DNA from: Nodosilinea sp. LEGE 07298
GTDB lineage: Bacteria > Cyanobacteriota > Cyanobacteriia > Phormidesmidales > Phormidesmidaceae
Reading direction: 5' to 3'
Assembly: GCF_015207265.1 (NCBI RefSeq)
Contig: NZ_JADEXE010000029.1
Span: 1-38,623 of the forward strand
DNA length: 38,623 bases
A program made the translations under genes and the position numbers. The notes beneath the pieces were generated by a model. That model was given only the letters and a program-made list of their open reading frames with translations. It ran no database searches and was not told where the DNA came from. Shown in pieces: positions 28,299 to 37,392 of this stretch (positions are counted from its first letter, which is position 1; every line of letters starts with the position of its first letter).

Positions 28299-30191
28299 GT
28301 GGAAGAAAAGCCTGTAGGATCTAACACTTCGGGTGTGCTAGTTCAGCGAGTGATCTCAACCTTCAAGCAGCCTGCTTCGATTGTGTCTAATCGCTACACG
28401 TTTTCGCTGAAATGGTATTTGATTTTACTGGTGGCGGGAACGCTACTGCCCATTGTGTTGTTCGCTGGTGCAGTTGTTTTCAGGTTGTCAAATCAGGAGC
28501 AGGCCCTGGCAGAACGACGCATGCTGCGAGAGGCTCGTAATCTGGCCGCAACCGTAGATCGCGAGTTCTCAAACACAACCCGCACCCTCCAGGCCCTAGC
28601 GGCCTCTGAAAATCTTTCCGAAGACGACTTGGAGAGTTTTTACAGCGACACCAGGCGAGTAGCGGAAACCCAATCTACCTGGCTAACCGTTATTTTGCTG
28701 TCACCGGATGGTCGACAGCTTTTAAGTAGCAGTCAGCAGCTAGGGGTGCCGCTGCCCCCAGTAAACGAGCCCGCCAGTCTTAAAAAACTGGTCGAGACCA
28801 GGCAGCCTGTTGTTGGCGATCTGGGCCTAGGAAAACAGGGAAACAACCTGGCTTTTCCGGTTCGGATTCCTGTCATCCAGAATGGTAACCTGCGCTACGC
28901 CTTGACTGCGGTGATTACGCCCCAAATGCTGGCTAGCGTGGTTGATAAGCAGCAGCCGGTCGAAGGCGAGTGGACGCGCACAGTGGTCGATGGTCGAGGT
29001 GTGGTGGTAACGCGCACGCTCAATCCCCAGCGCTTTGTGGGGCAGCAGGGCACACCGTCTTTTTTAAGACAAATTGGCGCAACCAACGAGGGCGTCTATC
29101 AAGATCAGACCCTAGAAGGTGTGGATGTCTACGTGGCCTTTAGCCGCATTAGCAATACCCCCTGGACGGCAGCAGTAACGGTGCCGATTCAGGATATTCA
29201 AGGCCCAGCCCGCCGGGCCATGTGGCTGGTGGTCGGCTCAGGCTTAGCTCTGCTGGTGATCAGCAGCACGGGGGCTTTTTTGCTGTCGCGGCAGCTGTCT
29301 CGCAGCATCACTTCGGCGGCCCTGGCGGCAGAGGCGTTGGCCAACAATCAATACCCCCAAGTCAGTTCGCTATCGATCAAAGAAATTGTTCTTTTGGGGC
29401 GATCGCTTGAGCTAGCCGCTAACCTGCTGTCGCAGCGCGAGCAAGAGCGAACCGAACACCTGCGCCATGCCGAAGCGGCCAAAGAAGAAGCCGAGCACGC
29501 CAATCGCATTAAAGATGAGTTTTTAGCCGTGTTGTCTCACGAACTGCGCACGCCGCTTAACCCCATTTTGGGCTGGGCCAGTCTACTGCGCAGCGGTACC
29601 CTAAATGCTGAAAAGACAGCGTTTGCCCTAGAAACGATTGAGCGCAATGCCAAGCTACAAACCCAGCTGATTGACGATCTCTTAGATGTGACCCGCATTA
29701 TGCAGGGCAAAGTGAGGCTGACCATGGTCCCCGTTGACCTGGTCAATATTGTGGTGGCCGCTCTAGAAACGGTGCGGTTAACCGCAGAAGCGAAATCGAT
29801 TCAGATTCAAACAGTTTTTGAGCCTCACCTGGGGCAAGTTTTGGGCGATTCTACGCGCCTACAGCAGGTGATTTGGAACTTGCTAAGCAATGCAATTAAA
29901 TTTACCGACAAAGGCGGCCAGGTGGTTATAACTGTGTCGCAGGTCGATGCTCAGGCCCAGGTACAGGTAGTTGACACCGGCAAAGGCATTCATCCGAATT
30001 TTCTGCCCCACGTTTTTGAATATTTTCGCCAGGAAGATGGCACTACCACTCGTAAGTTTGGTGGCTTGGGGTTAGGATTGGCGATCGTACGAAATTTGGT
30101 GGCGCTGCATGGTGGCACTGTCGCCGCAGATAGCCCCGGTGAGGGCCAGGGGGCAACCTTCACGGTGCGGCTGCCGCTGCTAGAGGGCTAA
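28299..30191 (+). CDS. Membrane sensor histidine kinase
   Basis: A 630-aa sensor. Transmembrane helix 1 is at about residues 39-61, a periplasmic sensing domain of ~245 residues (Cache-like by size and pattern) follows, then helix 2 at about 308-331. A HAMP-like linker with coiled coil (R-E-Q-E-R-T-E-H-L-R-H-A-E-A-A-K-E-E-A-E) leads to the kinase core. The phospho-acceptor is H414 in L-S-H-E-L-R-T-P-L-N-P. The ATPase boxes are N-L-L-S-N-A-I-K-F, D-T-G-K-G-I, F-R-Q-E-D and G-G-L-G-L-G-L-A-I-V. It is apparently complete and active. The GTG start at 28299 has only a weak ribosome site. There is no response-regulator domain in the protein itself; the hybrid kinase two genes downstream could take the phosphate. 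The ligand is unknown. Confidence 0.93.
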   Translation: MEEKPVGSNTSGVLVQRVISTFKQPASIVSNRYTFSLKWYLILLVAGTLLPIVLFAGAVVFRLSNQEQALAERRMLREARNLAATVDREFSNTTRTLQALAASENLSEDDLESFYSDTRRVAETQSTWLTVILLSPDGRQLLSSSQQLGVPLPPVNEPASLKKLVETRQPVVGDLGLGKQGNNLAFPVRIPVIQNGNLRYALTAVITPQMLASVVDKQQPVEGEWTRTVVDGRGVVVTRTLNPQRFVGQQGTPSFLRQIGATNEGVYQDQTLEGVDVYVAFSRISNTPWTAAVTVPIQDIQGPARRAMWLVVGSGLALLVISSTGAFLLSRQLSRSITSAALAAEALANNQYPQVSSLSIKEIVLLGRSLELAANLLSQREQERTEHLRHAEAAKEEAEHANRIKDEFLAVLSHELRTPLNPILGWASLLRSGTLNAEKTAFALETIERNAKLQTQLIDDLLDVTRIMQGKVRLTMVPVDLVNIVVAALETVRLTAEAKSIQIQTVFEPHLGQVLGDSTRLQQVIWNLLSNAIKFTDKGGQVVITVSQVDAQAQVQVVDTGKGIHPNFLPHVFEYFRQEDGTTTRKFGGLGLGLAIVRNLVALHGGTVAADSPGEGQGATFTVRLPLLEG

Positions 30192-30214
30192 GGCACGCCT
30201 GCTGTGCTGCGCCT

Positions 30215-30254
30215 TCTACCTTCTGGTAGATTGGATCGCCATAGCAAACGCTAT
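30215..30254 (+). promoter_or_regulatory. Two small hairpins between kinase and HTH gene
   Basis: TCTACC-TTCT-GGTAGA (30215-30230) and ATAGC-AAAC-GCTAT (30241-30254) are two tetraloop hairpins in the 97-bp gap. They could be an operator or processing sites that allow different expression levels within the operon. Confidence 0.35.
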
Positions 30255-30288
30255 AAGATTTTTGACGGAGTTATTTGCGATCGCGCTC

Positions 30289-30585
30289 ATGCCGTCTAAG
30301 CTCGCTCCTTCTTTATGGCGATCGCTGCCCCGGCATCAGCCGGAGATTGGGCAACTCATTCGCGACCTGCGGCACTGTGCAGGATGTACCCAAGCGCAGT
30401 TTGCCGGTATCTTAGGGGTAAGTTTTAGCACCTTAAACCGCTGGGAAAATGGGCATATGCAGCCGTCTCCTCTGGCTGTGCGACAGGTAGAAAGCGTTTT
30501 AGCAGACTTGAGGCAGTCACCTGATTTGGCCGTGCAGAGTGGCAACAAAGCGCTCTTGAAAAAACACGGAAGCCAAGGCAGTTAA
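30289..30585 (+). CDS. XRE-type HTH regulator, small
   Basis: A 98-aa DNA-binding protein, mostly a single helix-turn-helix domain. The core is I-R-D-L-R-H-C-A-G-C-T-Q-A-Q-F-A-G-I-L-G, then V-S-F-S-T-L-N-R-W-E-N-G-H-M-Q-P-S-P-L-A. The N-R-W-E-N-G-x-x-x-P motif is common in plasmid-type and signalling-linked XRE proteins. I chose the ATG at 30289; an in-frame TTG at 30262 is less likely. It ends eight bases before the hybrid kinase start, so these two are clearly coupled. It lacks a receiver, so it may act as local autoregulator or as an output controlled by protein contact with a kinase. Confidence 0.85.
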   Translation: MPSKLAPSLWRSLPRHQPEIGQLIRDLRHCAGCTQAQFAGILGVSFSTLNRWENGHMQPSPLAVRQVESVLADLRQSPDLAVQSGNKALLKKHGSQGS

Positions 30586-30593
30586 CCCCTTCT

Positions 30594-33500
30594 ATGGCAA
30601 ATTCCGATTCACATAGCGTTCCAAACCCGGCTCAGAACGAGGATCTGCCCAGGACCCGCACTATTTTAGTCATCGATCACGACGCCTGCGGCTGTGCTAA
30701 CGCCTACCAGCATTTGCTGCGATCAGCCAGTGAGGTTAGCTATCATTTCTTAACCGACGGCTATGACGGTCCTATTTTAGACCGGTGCCAACGCCAGCCG
30801 GTCGACGGCATTATTCTAGAGACCCATGCCCCCGATTGGCGCGGCTTTGAGGTGCTCGACTGGCTTCAAGCTCAGTTGGGCCGGTGCCTGCCGATAATTG
30901 TGATCGGCGACAACGATGCCAACCTGGCCAAACGGGCGCTGAGGGCAGGGGCGGTAGACTATCTGGTGCGCGATCAGGTGACGGCTGGTACGCTGGCGCA
31001 CGCCCTGGAGATGGCCCTGCCCAGCCCCAGGGGCACGACTAGCCAAGAATGTGCAGGCTTGCGGCAGCAGCTTCAGGCCACCGAGGCCGCGCTCGATAAC
31101 AGTCGAGATGAACTGGGGCGGCGATCGCGTATTTTTGAGGCTTTGCTCTCGACCATTACCGATTTTGTCTATCTTTTTAATCGCGAAGGGCGCTTTGTTT
31201 TTGTCAACCAGCCCCTGCTCGACCTGTGGGGCCTGACCCTGGACGAGGCTGTCAACAAGAATTTTTTTGACCTCAACTATCCGAACGTGCTAGCGACCAA
31301 ACATCAGCGAGAGATCGAGCACGTATTTGTCAGTGGCGAAACGCTCAAAGACGAGTCGGTTTATATCAGCCCCACGGGCGTCAGCGGTATTTACGAATAT
31401 ATTTTTACCCCGCTGCTGGGCTCAGATGGTTCTGTCCTATCCGTGGCTGGCTCGACCCGCGATATCACCCACCGCAAGCTGGCCGAAGCGGCCCTGCGAG
31501 AGTCGGAAGAAAAATACCGCACGCTATTTAAGTCCATTGACCAGGGCTATTTTCTGGTTGATGTCGTGTTTAATGACAGCGACCAGGCCGTGGATGTTGT
31601 TTGCTTAGAAACCAACTCAGCCGCGATCGAAATCGTCGGAGCAGACTTCACTGGACGGCGGCTTAGCGACATTAGCCCCACCTATGAGCCCCGCTGGTAC
31701 GAAATTTTTGGCAAGGTGGTTCGCACGGGTAGAGGCGAGCGCTTAGAAGAATATGCCGACATCAATCAAAAATGGTACGACTTTTATCTTTCTAAAGTTG
31801 GTGACGGAGATAGCCGCCGGGTTGCGGTAATCTTTCAAAATATTACCAGGCGCAAACGCCGCGAAGCCAACGCGGCCTTTTTGAGCGATATTGCCGCAGA
31901 TTTTGCTCGGCTGTCGGCGGCGGATGAAGTGATGCAGACTGTCGGTGCCAAAATTGGCGCTTACTTGAATCTGTCGGTCTGTGCCTTTGCCGAAATTGAC
32001 GCGATCGAGCAAAACGCGGTTATTGACTATGCCTGGCATCGGCCCGAGGCGCACAACGTGGTTAACGTCTATCACCTCTCGGAGTTTGTGACCGACGAAT
32101 TTTTGCAGGCGGCTCGCAACCAGGAAACCATCGTGGTTAGCAATACGCAGACCGACCTGCGCACGGTGGCTGAAAAGTATGCCGCTCTCAATATCCATGC
32201 GTTTGTGAGCGTGCCTTTTTATAAAGATGGGGAGTGGAAATTTCTGCTCAACATCTATGACTCTTACCCTCGCCACTGGCACTCTGACGAAATTCGCCTG
32301 ATTCAGGAATTATCAAACCAAATCTTTCCGCGCCTGGAGCGGGTTCGGGTCGAAGCGGCGCTGCAAGAAAGCGAAGAACGCTTTCGGCTGTCGACCTATG
32401 CCGTCGATGGCATGGTCTACGACTGGGATCTGCAAACTGGGGAGGTCTATCGCTCGGAGGGCCTCTATCGCCTGATTGATTTACATCCTGAAGATGTCCC
32501 GGCAAACAGCGACTGGTGGGCAACGCGCATTCACCCCGAAGATTTGCTCGACGTTGAGGCAAAGGTGGCCTCTATTCTTAACGGCAGTGGCGATCGCTAC
32601 GAATTTGAGTATCGCGTGCGCCATGCAAACGGGCAATGGATTGACGTTTGGGATCGCGGTTACCTGCTTCACAGTCAGCAGGGGAAGGTGGTTCGGGTGG
32701 TGGGCTCGACCACCGACATTACCAACCGCAAACAGGCCGAGCAGGAGCGCGAACAACTGCTGGCTCGCGAACGCACGGCCCGCGAACAGGCCGAAGCGGC
32801 CAACCGCATCAAAGATGAGTTTTTGGCCGTGGTGTCACACGAACTCAGGTCGCCCCTCAACCCTATTTTGGGATGGTCAAAGCTGCTGCGCACTCGCCAA
32901 CTCAGTGAGCAAAAGAAAGAGTACGCTCTCGAAGTCATTGAGCGCAATGCTCAAATCCAGGCTCAGCTCATCAACGATTTGCTGGATGTGTCTCGCATTC
33001 TGCGCGGCAAGCTGAGCCTAAACAAAACTCAGGTTGATTTAGGGCTAACCATTCAATCTGCCCTAGAAACGGTGCAGCTAGCGCTAGATGCCAAATCCAT
33101 TCAGATCTGCACCGAGATTGATCCAGCGTTGAGGATGGTTTCAGGCGATGCAGACCGGCTGCAGCAGGTGGTGTGGAACCTGTTGTCGAATGCGGTCAAG
33201 TTCACCCCCGAGGGGGGACAAGTCAGCGTACGGCTCGAATACCTGGACTCCCATGCTCAGATTACAATTACCGACACGGGCAAAGGCATTCACCCCAATT
33301 TTTTGCCCCATGTCTTCGATCGCTTTCGCCAAGAAGATGCCACGACCACCCGACAGTTTGGCGGCCTGGGGTTAGGGCTAGCCCTGGTGCGCTACTTGGT
33401 AGAGCTGCACGGCGGCCAGGTGAAGGCCGATAGCCGGGGTGAAGGGCACGGAGCGACGTTTACCGTCAAACTTCCCCTGCTACCGCCGCACTTGACTGCC

Positions 33501-33911
33501 GAGCGAGAGCAACAACCGGCTAAGCCATCGGTAGATTTGAAGGGCACTCAAATTTTAGTGGTCGATGATGACAGCACTACCCGTGAGTTTATTTCCTTTT
33601 TTCTGGAGCTACAGGGTGCCCGCGTGATTACCGCCGCCAGCGCCAGGGAGGCGATCACGGTGCTCACCCGGTTTAGGCCCGATATTATGCTGAGCGATAT
33701 TGGTATGCCCGATATGGATGGCTATATGCTGATGCGCCAGGTGAGATCGCTATCGCCCGAGCAGGGTGGCCAGGTGCCCGCGATCGCGCTGACGGCCTAT
33801 GCTGGCGAAATTGACTACCGACAGGCGATCGCGGCTGGGTTTCAAAAGCACATTACCAAGCCAGTCGAGCTAGACCAGCTAATGGAAGCGATCGCAGAGA
33901 TTGCCCCGTAG
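30594..33911 (+). CDS. Hybrid histidine kinase with degenerate N-terminal receiver
   Basis: An 1105-aa soluble multidomain sensor. The order is a receiver-like domain (~20-140), PAS (~190-300), PAS (~305-420), GAF (~425-590), PAS (~600-725), HisKA (H749 in V-S-H-E-L-R-S-P-L-N-P), HATPase (N-L-L-S-N-A-V-K-F, G-G-L-G-L-G-L-A-L-V) and a C-terminal receiver with D1035 in M-L-S-D-I-G-M-P-D-M-D-G. The first receiver is altered. The acceptor position reads I-I-L-E-T-H-A-P (E76 for Asp), the acidic pair is D-H, and the conserved Lys is Arg in Y-L-V-R-D. It may thus act as a constitutive, phospho-mimic or purely structural module. No membrane helix is present, so cytoplasmic signals are sensed. The kinase core is closely related to the one at 28299, suggesting duplication. 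No effector DNA-binding domain is fused. Confidence 0.94.
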   Translation: MANSDSHSVPNPAQNEDLPRTRTILVIDHDACGCANAYQHLLRSASEVSYHFLTDGYDGPILDRCQRQPVDGIILETHAPDWRGFEVLDWLQAQLGRCLPIIVIGDNDANLAKRALRAGAVDYLVRDQVTAGTLAHALEMALPSPRGTTSQECAGLRQQLQATEAALDNSRDELGRRSRIFEALLSTITDFVYLFNREGRFVFVNQPLLDLWGLTLDEAVNKNFFDLNYPNVLATKHQREIEHVFVSGETLKDESVYISPTGVSGIYEYIFTPLLGSDGSVLSVAGSTRDITHRKLAEAALRESEEKYRTLFKSIDQGYFLVDVVFNDSDQAVDVVCLETNSAAIEIVGADFTGRRLSDISPTYEPRWYEIFGKVVRTGRGERLEEYADINQKWYDFYLSKVGDGDSRRVAVIFQNITRRKRREANAAFLSDIAADFARLSAADEVMQTVGAKIGAYLNLSVCAFAEIDAIEQNAVIDYAWHRPEAHNVVNVYHLSEFVTDEFLQAARNQETIVVSNTQTDLRTVAEKYAALNIHAFVSVPFYKDGEWKFLLNIYDSYPRHWHSDEIRLIQELSNQIFPRLERVRVEAALQESEERFRLSTYAVDGMVYDWDLQTGEVYRSEGLYRLIDLHPEDVPANSDWWATRIHPEDLLDVEAKVASILNGSGDRYEFEYRVRHANGQWIDVWDRGYLLHSQQGKVVRVVGSTTDITNRKQAEQEREQLLARERTAREQAEAANRIKDEFLAVVSHELRSPLNPILGWSKLLRTRQLSEQKKEYALEVIERNAQIQAQLINDLLDVSRILRGKLSLNKTQVDLGLTIQSALETVQLALDAKSIQICTEIDPALRMVSGDADRLQQVVWNLLSNAVKFTPEGGQVSVRLEYLDSHAQITITDTGKGIHPNFLPHVFDRFRQEDATTTRQFGGLGLGLALVRYLVELHGGQVKADSRGEGHGATFTVKLPLLPPHLTAEREQQPAKPSVDLKGTQILVVDDDSTTREFISFFLELQGARVITAASAREAITVLTRFRPDIMLSDIGMPDMDGYMLMRQVRSLSPEQGGQVPAIALTAYAGEIDYRQAIAAGFQKHITKPVELDQLMEAIAEIAP

Positions 33912-34036
33912 CAGGCGTCGCCAGCCTCAGTTCGAGAGTGGGTGCCCTGTAGGCGGGCAGGGGCAAAATCGCTTTACCGTTGCTGAGGCTGTGTTGTGTG
34001 GCGAAGCCCACGCGCGGTTAGGGCTGGGCTAATGCA

Positions 34037-34591
34037 TCACGCCAAATGGTTTACCAAAATAGGCAGCTTAGAGCACTGCATAATCACTCGATGGGCGATG
34101 GGTAACCCTGCGATTGCCTCTTGCCGGCGAATTTGCTGAAACCCTACCGACAACTCAGAGTCATCGAGCATCTGAAATCCTAGCTTTGCGTAAAAAGGCG
34201 CATTCCAGGGAATGTCGCGGAAGGTCGATAACGACAGGGTGCAATACCCTTGATGGCTGGCCCACAGACTAACCGCACTGATTAAAGCAGATCCGATTCC
34301 TCTGCGCCCGTGGGCCGGGTCAACATCAATTTGCTGTAGGTAGAGGGTGCCGTCGATCGCTTGCGTAATGGCATACCCTACAACAGCGGCTGGCAACGCG
34401 ATCGCAACCCACACCTGCCCGGCCTGAAAACGCTGCTGCACAAAATCTAGGGGCAGTGGAGCGGCATCGACCAAAAATGAATAGCAGGTATGACGAAATA
34501 GACCGGCGGCAGACTGTTCGATCGCAGCCAGCCGGGCCAGTTCTTCAACCCGAGCAGAACGAATTTGATAGCCTGGTTCGAGCGGTTTCAT
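34037..34591 (-). CDS. GNAT family acetyltransferase
   Basis: A 184-aa N-acetyltransferase with the acetyl-CoA loop D-V-D-P-A-H-G-R-R-G-I-G-S-A-L-I near residue 90, after the L-Q-Q-I-D-V strand, and N-A-P-F-Y-A-K-L-G-F near residue 133. The N-terminus I-R-S-A-R-V-E-E-L-A-R-L-A-A-I-E-Q-S-A is typical of small-molecule GNATs. The substrate is unknown. It is convergent with the hybrid kinase (125 bp apart) and divergent from the phosphoketolase gene. Its extra ~25-residue C-terminal tail is of unclear function. Confidence 0.88.
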   Translation of the reverse strand: MKPLEPGYQIRSARVEELARLAAIEQSAAGLFRHTCYSFLVDAAPLPLDFVQQRFQAGQVWVAIALPAAVVGYAITQAIDGTLYLQQIDVDPAHGRRGIGSALISAVSLWASHQGYCTLSLSTFRDIPWNAPFYAKLGFQMLDDSELSVGFQQIRRQEAIAGLPIAHRVIMQCSKLPILVNHLA

Positions 34592-34805
34592 GAATAGTTC
34601 GCGGCTGTAATGACTCTGATGATGCCTGATTCAGGTTATGACTCTTTCCGTATCTGCCTAGTAATAGAGAAATTTTAGCCATAACACTGTCATCGGTGGG
34701 AGGAAAGGCGGCGTTCAGCTTTGTACCCTGTGAGAGACAGCCCAGGCCTAGCGGTGGAAACTTCTGCCGTTACAGAACATAGCCGTCGCCCAAGGAGCCT
34801 TTAGC

Positions 34806-37295
34806 ATGATCGCCGCCACGCCCAACAAGCAACAGCCCCTCAGTGCCGATCAACTTGAAAAACTACACGCCTACTGGTGCGCCGCTAACTACCTTTCGGT
34901 GGGGCAAATTTACCTGTTAGACAATCCGCTGCTGCGCGAACCGCTGAAGCTAGAGCACATTAAACCCCGCCTGCTGGGTCACTGGGGCACCACGCCGGGG
35001 CTGAACTTTATCTACGCTCACCTGAACCGGGTGATCAAAGCCCAAGACCTGAACATGATTTATATTGCCGGGCCGGGGCACGGCGGGCCGGGCATGGTGG
35101 CCAACACCTACTTAGAAGGCACCTACAGCGAGCTTTACCCCAACATTTCTCAAGATGCCGAGGGCATGCGGCAGCTGTTCAAGCAGTTTTCGTTTCCGGG
35201 CGGCATTCCCAGCCACGCCGCCCCCGAAACGCCGGGGTCGATTCATGAGGGTGGCGAATTGGGCTATGCCCTGGTGCACGCCTACGGAGCCGCCTTCGAC
35301 AACCCCGACCTGATTGTGGCCTGCGTGGTGGGCGACGGCGAGGCTGAAACTGGCCCCCTGGCCACCAGCTGGCACTCGAATAAGTTTCTCAACCCGGCCC
35401 GAGATGGGGCGGTGCTGCCAATTTTGCACCTGAATGGCTACAAGATTGCCAACCCCACGGTGCTGGCCCGGCTGCCCCATGACCAGCTCGAAAGCCTGTT
35501 TGTGGGCTACGGCTACCAACCCTATTTTGTCGAGGGGTCTGAGCCTGAAGCCATGCACCAGCTGATGGCGAGCACGATGGATGCGGCGATCGCCGACATC
35601 AAGCAGATTCGGCGCGAGGCCCAGGTACACGGGTTTCAGCAGCGGCCCCTGTACCCGATGATTATTCTGCGATCGCCCAAGGGCTGGACCGGGCCAGAGT
35701 CGGTCGACGGCAAAAAGACTGAGGACTACTGGCGATCGCACCAGGTGCCCTTTTCTGAAATGGCCAGCAATCCAGACCACATTGCGCTGCTAGAGAGCTG
35801 GATGAAGAGCTACCAGCCCGAAGAGCGCTTTGATGACGCGGGGCGGCTGAGGGCAGAACTGGCCGAGCTGGCTCCCACAGGCGAGCGGCGGATGGGCGCA
35901 AACCCCCACACCAACGGCGGTCTGCTGCTGCGAGACCTGCACATGCCCAACTTTCGCGACTATGCCGTAGAAATCACCCATCCCGGCACCGAAACGGCTG
36001 AGTCGACCCGCATTTTGGGTCAGTTTTTGCGCGACGTGATGCAGCGCAACTTGGACAGCCGCAACTTTCGGGTGATGAGCCCCGACGAGAACAACTCCAA
36101 TCGGCTGAACGCGCTGCTAGAGGTCACCGATCGCGTGTCCACCGCCGAAATTTTGCCCACCGATGACCACGTTGCCCCCACCGGTCGGGTGATGGAAGTG
36201 CTGAGCGAGCACATGTGCCAGGGCTGGCTGGAAGGCTATTTGCTTACCGGTCGCCACGGCTTTTTCTCCTGTTACGAGGCGTTTATCCACATCGTTGACT
36301 CAATGTTTAACCAGCACGCCAAGTGGCTGGAGAGCTGCATCGATATTCCCTGGCGCAGGCCAATCGCATCGCTCAACTACCTGCTCACCTCCCACGTGTG
36401 GCGGCAGGACCACAACGGCTTTAGCCACCAGGACCCCGGCTTTATCGATGTGGTCACCAACAAAAAAGCGAAAGTAGTGCGGGTCTACCTACCGCCCGAT
36501 GCCAACACGCTGCTCTCGGTGGCCGATCACTGTTTGCGCAGCCGTCAGTACGTCAACGTGATCATCGCCGGTAAACAGCCCCAGCTACAGTGGCTAGACA
36601 TGGATAGCGCGATTAAGCACTGCACCGCTGGCGTCGGCATTTGGGAATGGGCCAGCAACGATCGCGGCGGCGAACCCGATGTGGTAATGGCCTGTGCGGG
36701 CGATGTGCCCACCCTAGAAACGCTGGCGGCGGTAGACTTTCTGCGATCGCAGTTTGCCAACCTCAACATTCGAGTGGTGAATGTGGTCGATTTGATGACC
36801 CTGCAACCCCAGAGCGAACACCCCCACGGCCTCTCCGACTCAGATTTCGACTCTATTTTCACCGCCGATAAACCGGTCATCTTCGCCTTTCACGGCTACC
36901 CCTGGCTGATTCACCGGCTCACCTACCGGCGCACCAACCACCCCAACTTCCACGTGCGCGGCTACAAAGAAGAGGGCACAACCACGACCCCCTTCGACAT
37001 GGTGGTGCTGAACGATTTAGATCGGTTTGATCTGGCCCAGGACGTGATCGATCGCGTGCCCAAGCTGAGAAAATCGGGCGCTTACGTCAAGCAAATCATT
37101 CGAGACAAGCTGATCGAACACAAACACTACATCACCACCCACGGCAAAGATTTGCCTGAGGTTTTAGACTGGACGTGGCAGTATTACAACGCCGACTCTG
37201 ACGATAGCCCCCAGACAAAAGCAGACGCCAGGGCTGGCGATAGCGGTACCCCAGCTCAAAAGGGGGCTGAAGGCACAGCCCAGTCGCGATCGTGA
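34806..37295 (+). CDS. xfp: Xylulose-5-phosphate/fructose-6-phosphate phosphoketolase
   Basis: A thiamine-diphosphate enzyme that cleaves xylulose-5-P or fructose-6-P with phosphate to acetyl-phosphate plus glyceraldehyde-3-P or erythrose-4-P. It offers a carbon-saving route to acetyl-CoA. The 829-aa size is standard. Visible signatures are [11 protein letters not shown] near residue 60, G-P-G-H-G-G-P near 95, [10 protein letters not shown] near 130, the ThDP motif [11 protein letters not shown] from residue 176, and the C-terminal [14 protein letters not shown]. The final ~30 residues are a polar low-complexity tail (D-S-D-D-S-P-Q-T-K). No acetate kinase or phosphotransacetylase gene is adjacent. 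A 7-bp hairpin (CGCGATC/GATCGCG, 37285-37302) places the stop codon in its loop and may assist termination. Confidence 0.95.
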   Translation: MIAATPNKQQPLSADQLEKLHAYWCAANYLSVGQIYLLDNPLLREPLKLEHIKPRLLGHWGTTPGLNFIYAHLNRVIKAQDLNMIYIAGPGHGGPGMVANTYLEGTYSELYPNISQDAEGMRQLFKQFSFPGGIPSHAAPETPGSIHEGGELGYALVHAYGAAFDNPDLIVACVVGDGEAETGPLATSWHSNKFLNPARDGAVLPILHLNGYKIANPTVLARLPHDQLESLFVGYGYQPYFVEGSEPEAMHQLMASTMDAAIADIKQIRREAQVHGFQQRPLYPMIILRSPKGWTGPESVDGKKTEDYWRSHQVPFSEMASNPDHIALLESWMKSYQPEERFDDAGRLRAELAELAPTGERRMGANPHTNGGLLLRDLHMPNFRDYAVEITHPGTETAESTRILGQFLRDVMQRNLDSRNFRVMSPDENNSNRLNALLEVTDRVSTAEILPTDDHVAPTGRVMEVLSEHMCQGWLEGYLLTGRHGFFSCYEAFIHIVDSMFNQHAKWLESCIDIPWRRPIASLNYLLTSHVWRQDHNGFSHQDPGFIDVVTNKKAKVVRVYLPPDANTLLSVADHCLRSRQYVNVIIAGKQPQLQWLDMDSAIKHCTAGVGIWEWASNDRGGEPDVVMACAGDVPTLETLAAVDFLRSQFANLNIRVVNVVDLMTLQPQSEHPHGLSDSDFDSIFTADKPVIFAFHGYPWLIHRLTYRRTNHPNFHVRGYKEEGTTTTPFDMVVLNDLDRFDLAQDVIDRVPKLRKSGAYVKQIIRDKLIEHKHYITTHGKDLPEVLDWTWQYYNADSDDSPQTKADARAGDSGTPAQKGAEGTAQSRS

Positions 37296-37302
37296 GATCG
37301 CG
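37285..37302 (+). terminator. Hairpin overlapping the phosphoketolase stop codon
   Basis: CGCGATC and GATCGCG form a perfect 7-bp stem around GTGA, with the stop TGA inside the loop. It is made from a HIP1-like sequence, so it may be incidental. No T-run follows. Confidence 0.3.
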
Positions 37303-37392
37303 CCAATACCAAATCCTAAGATAACGAATGGCCCAAGGCTTTGAAACAGCGGTTTAGACTGTAGCTTAGACCTGCTAGCCATCTCCCTACGT

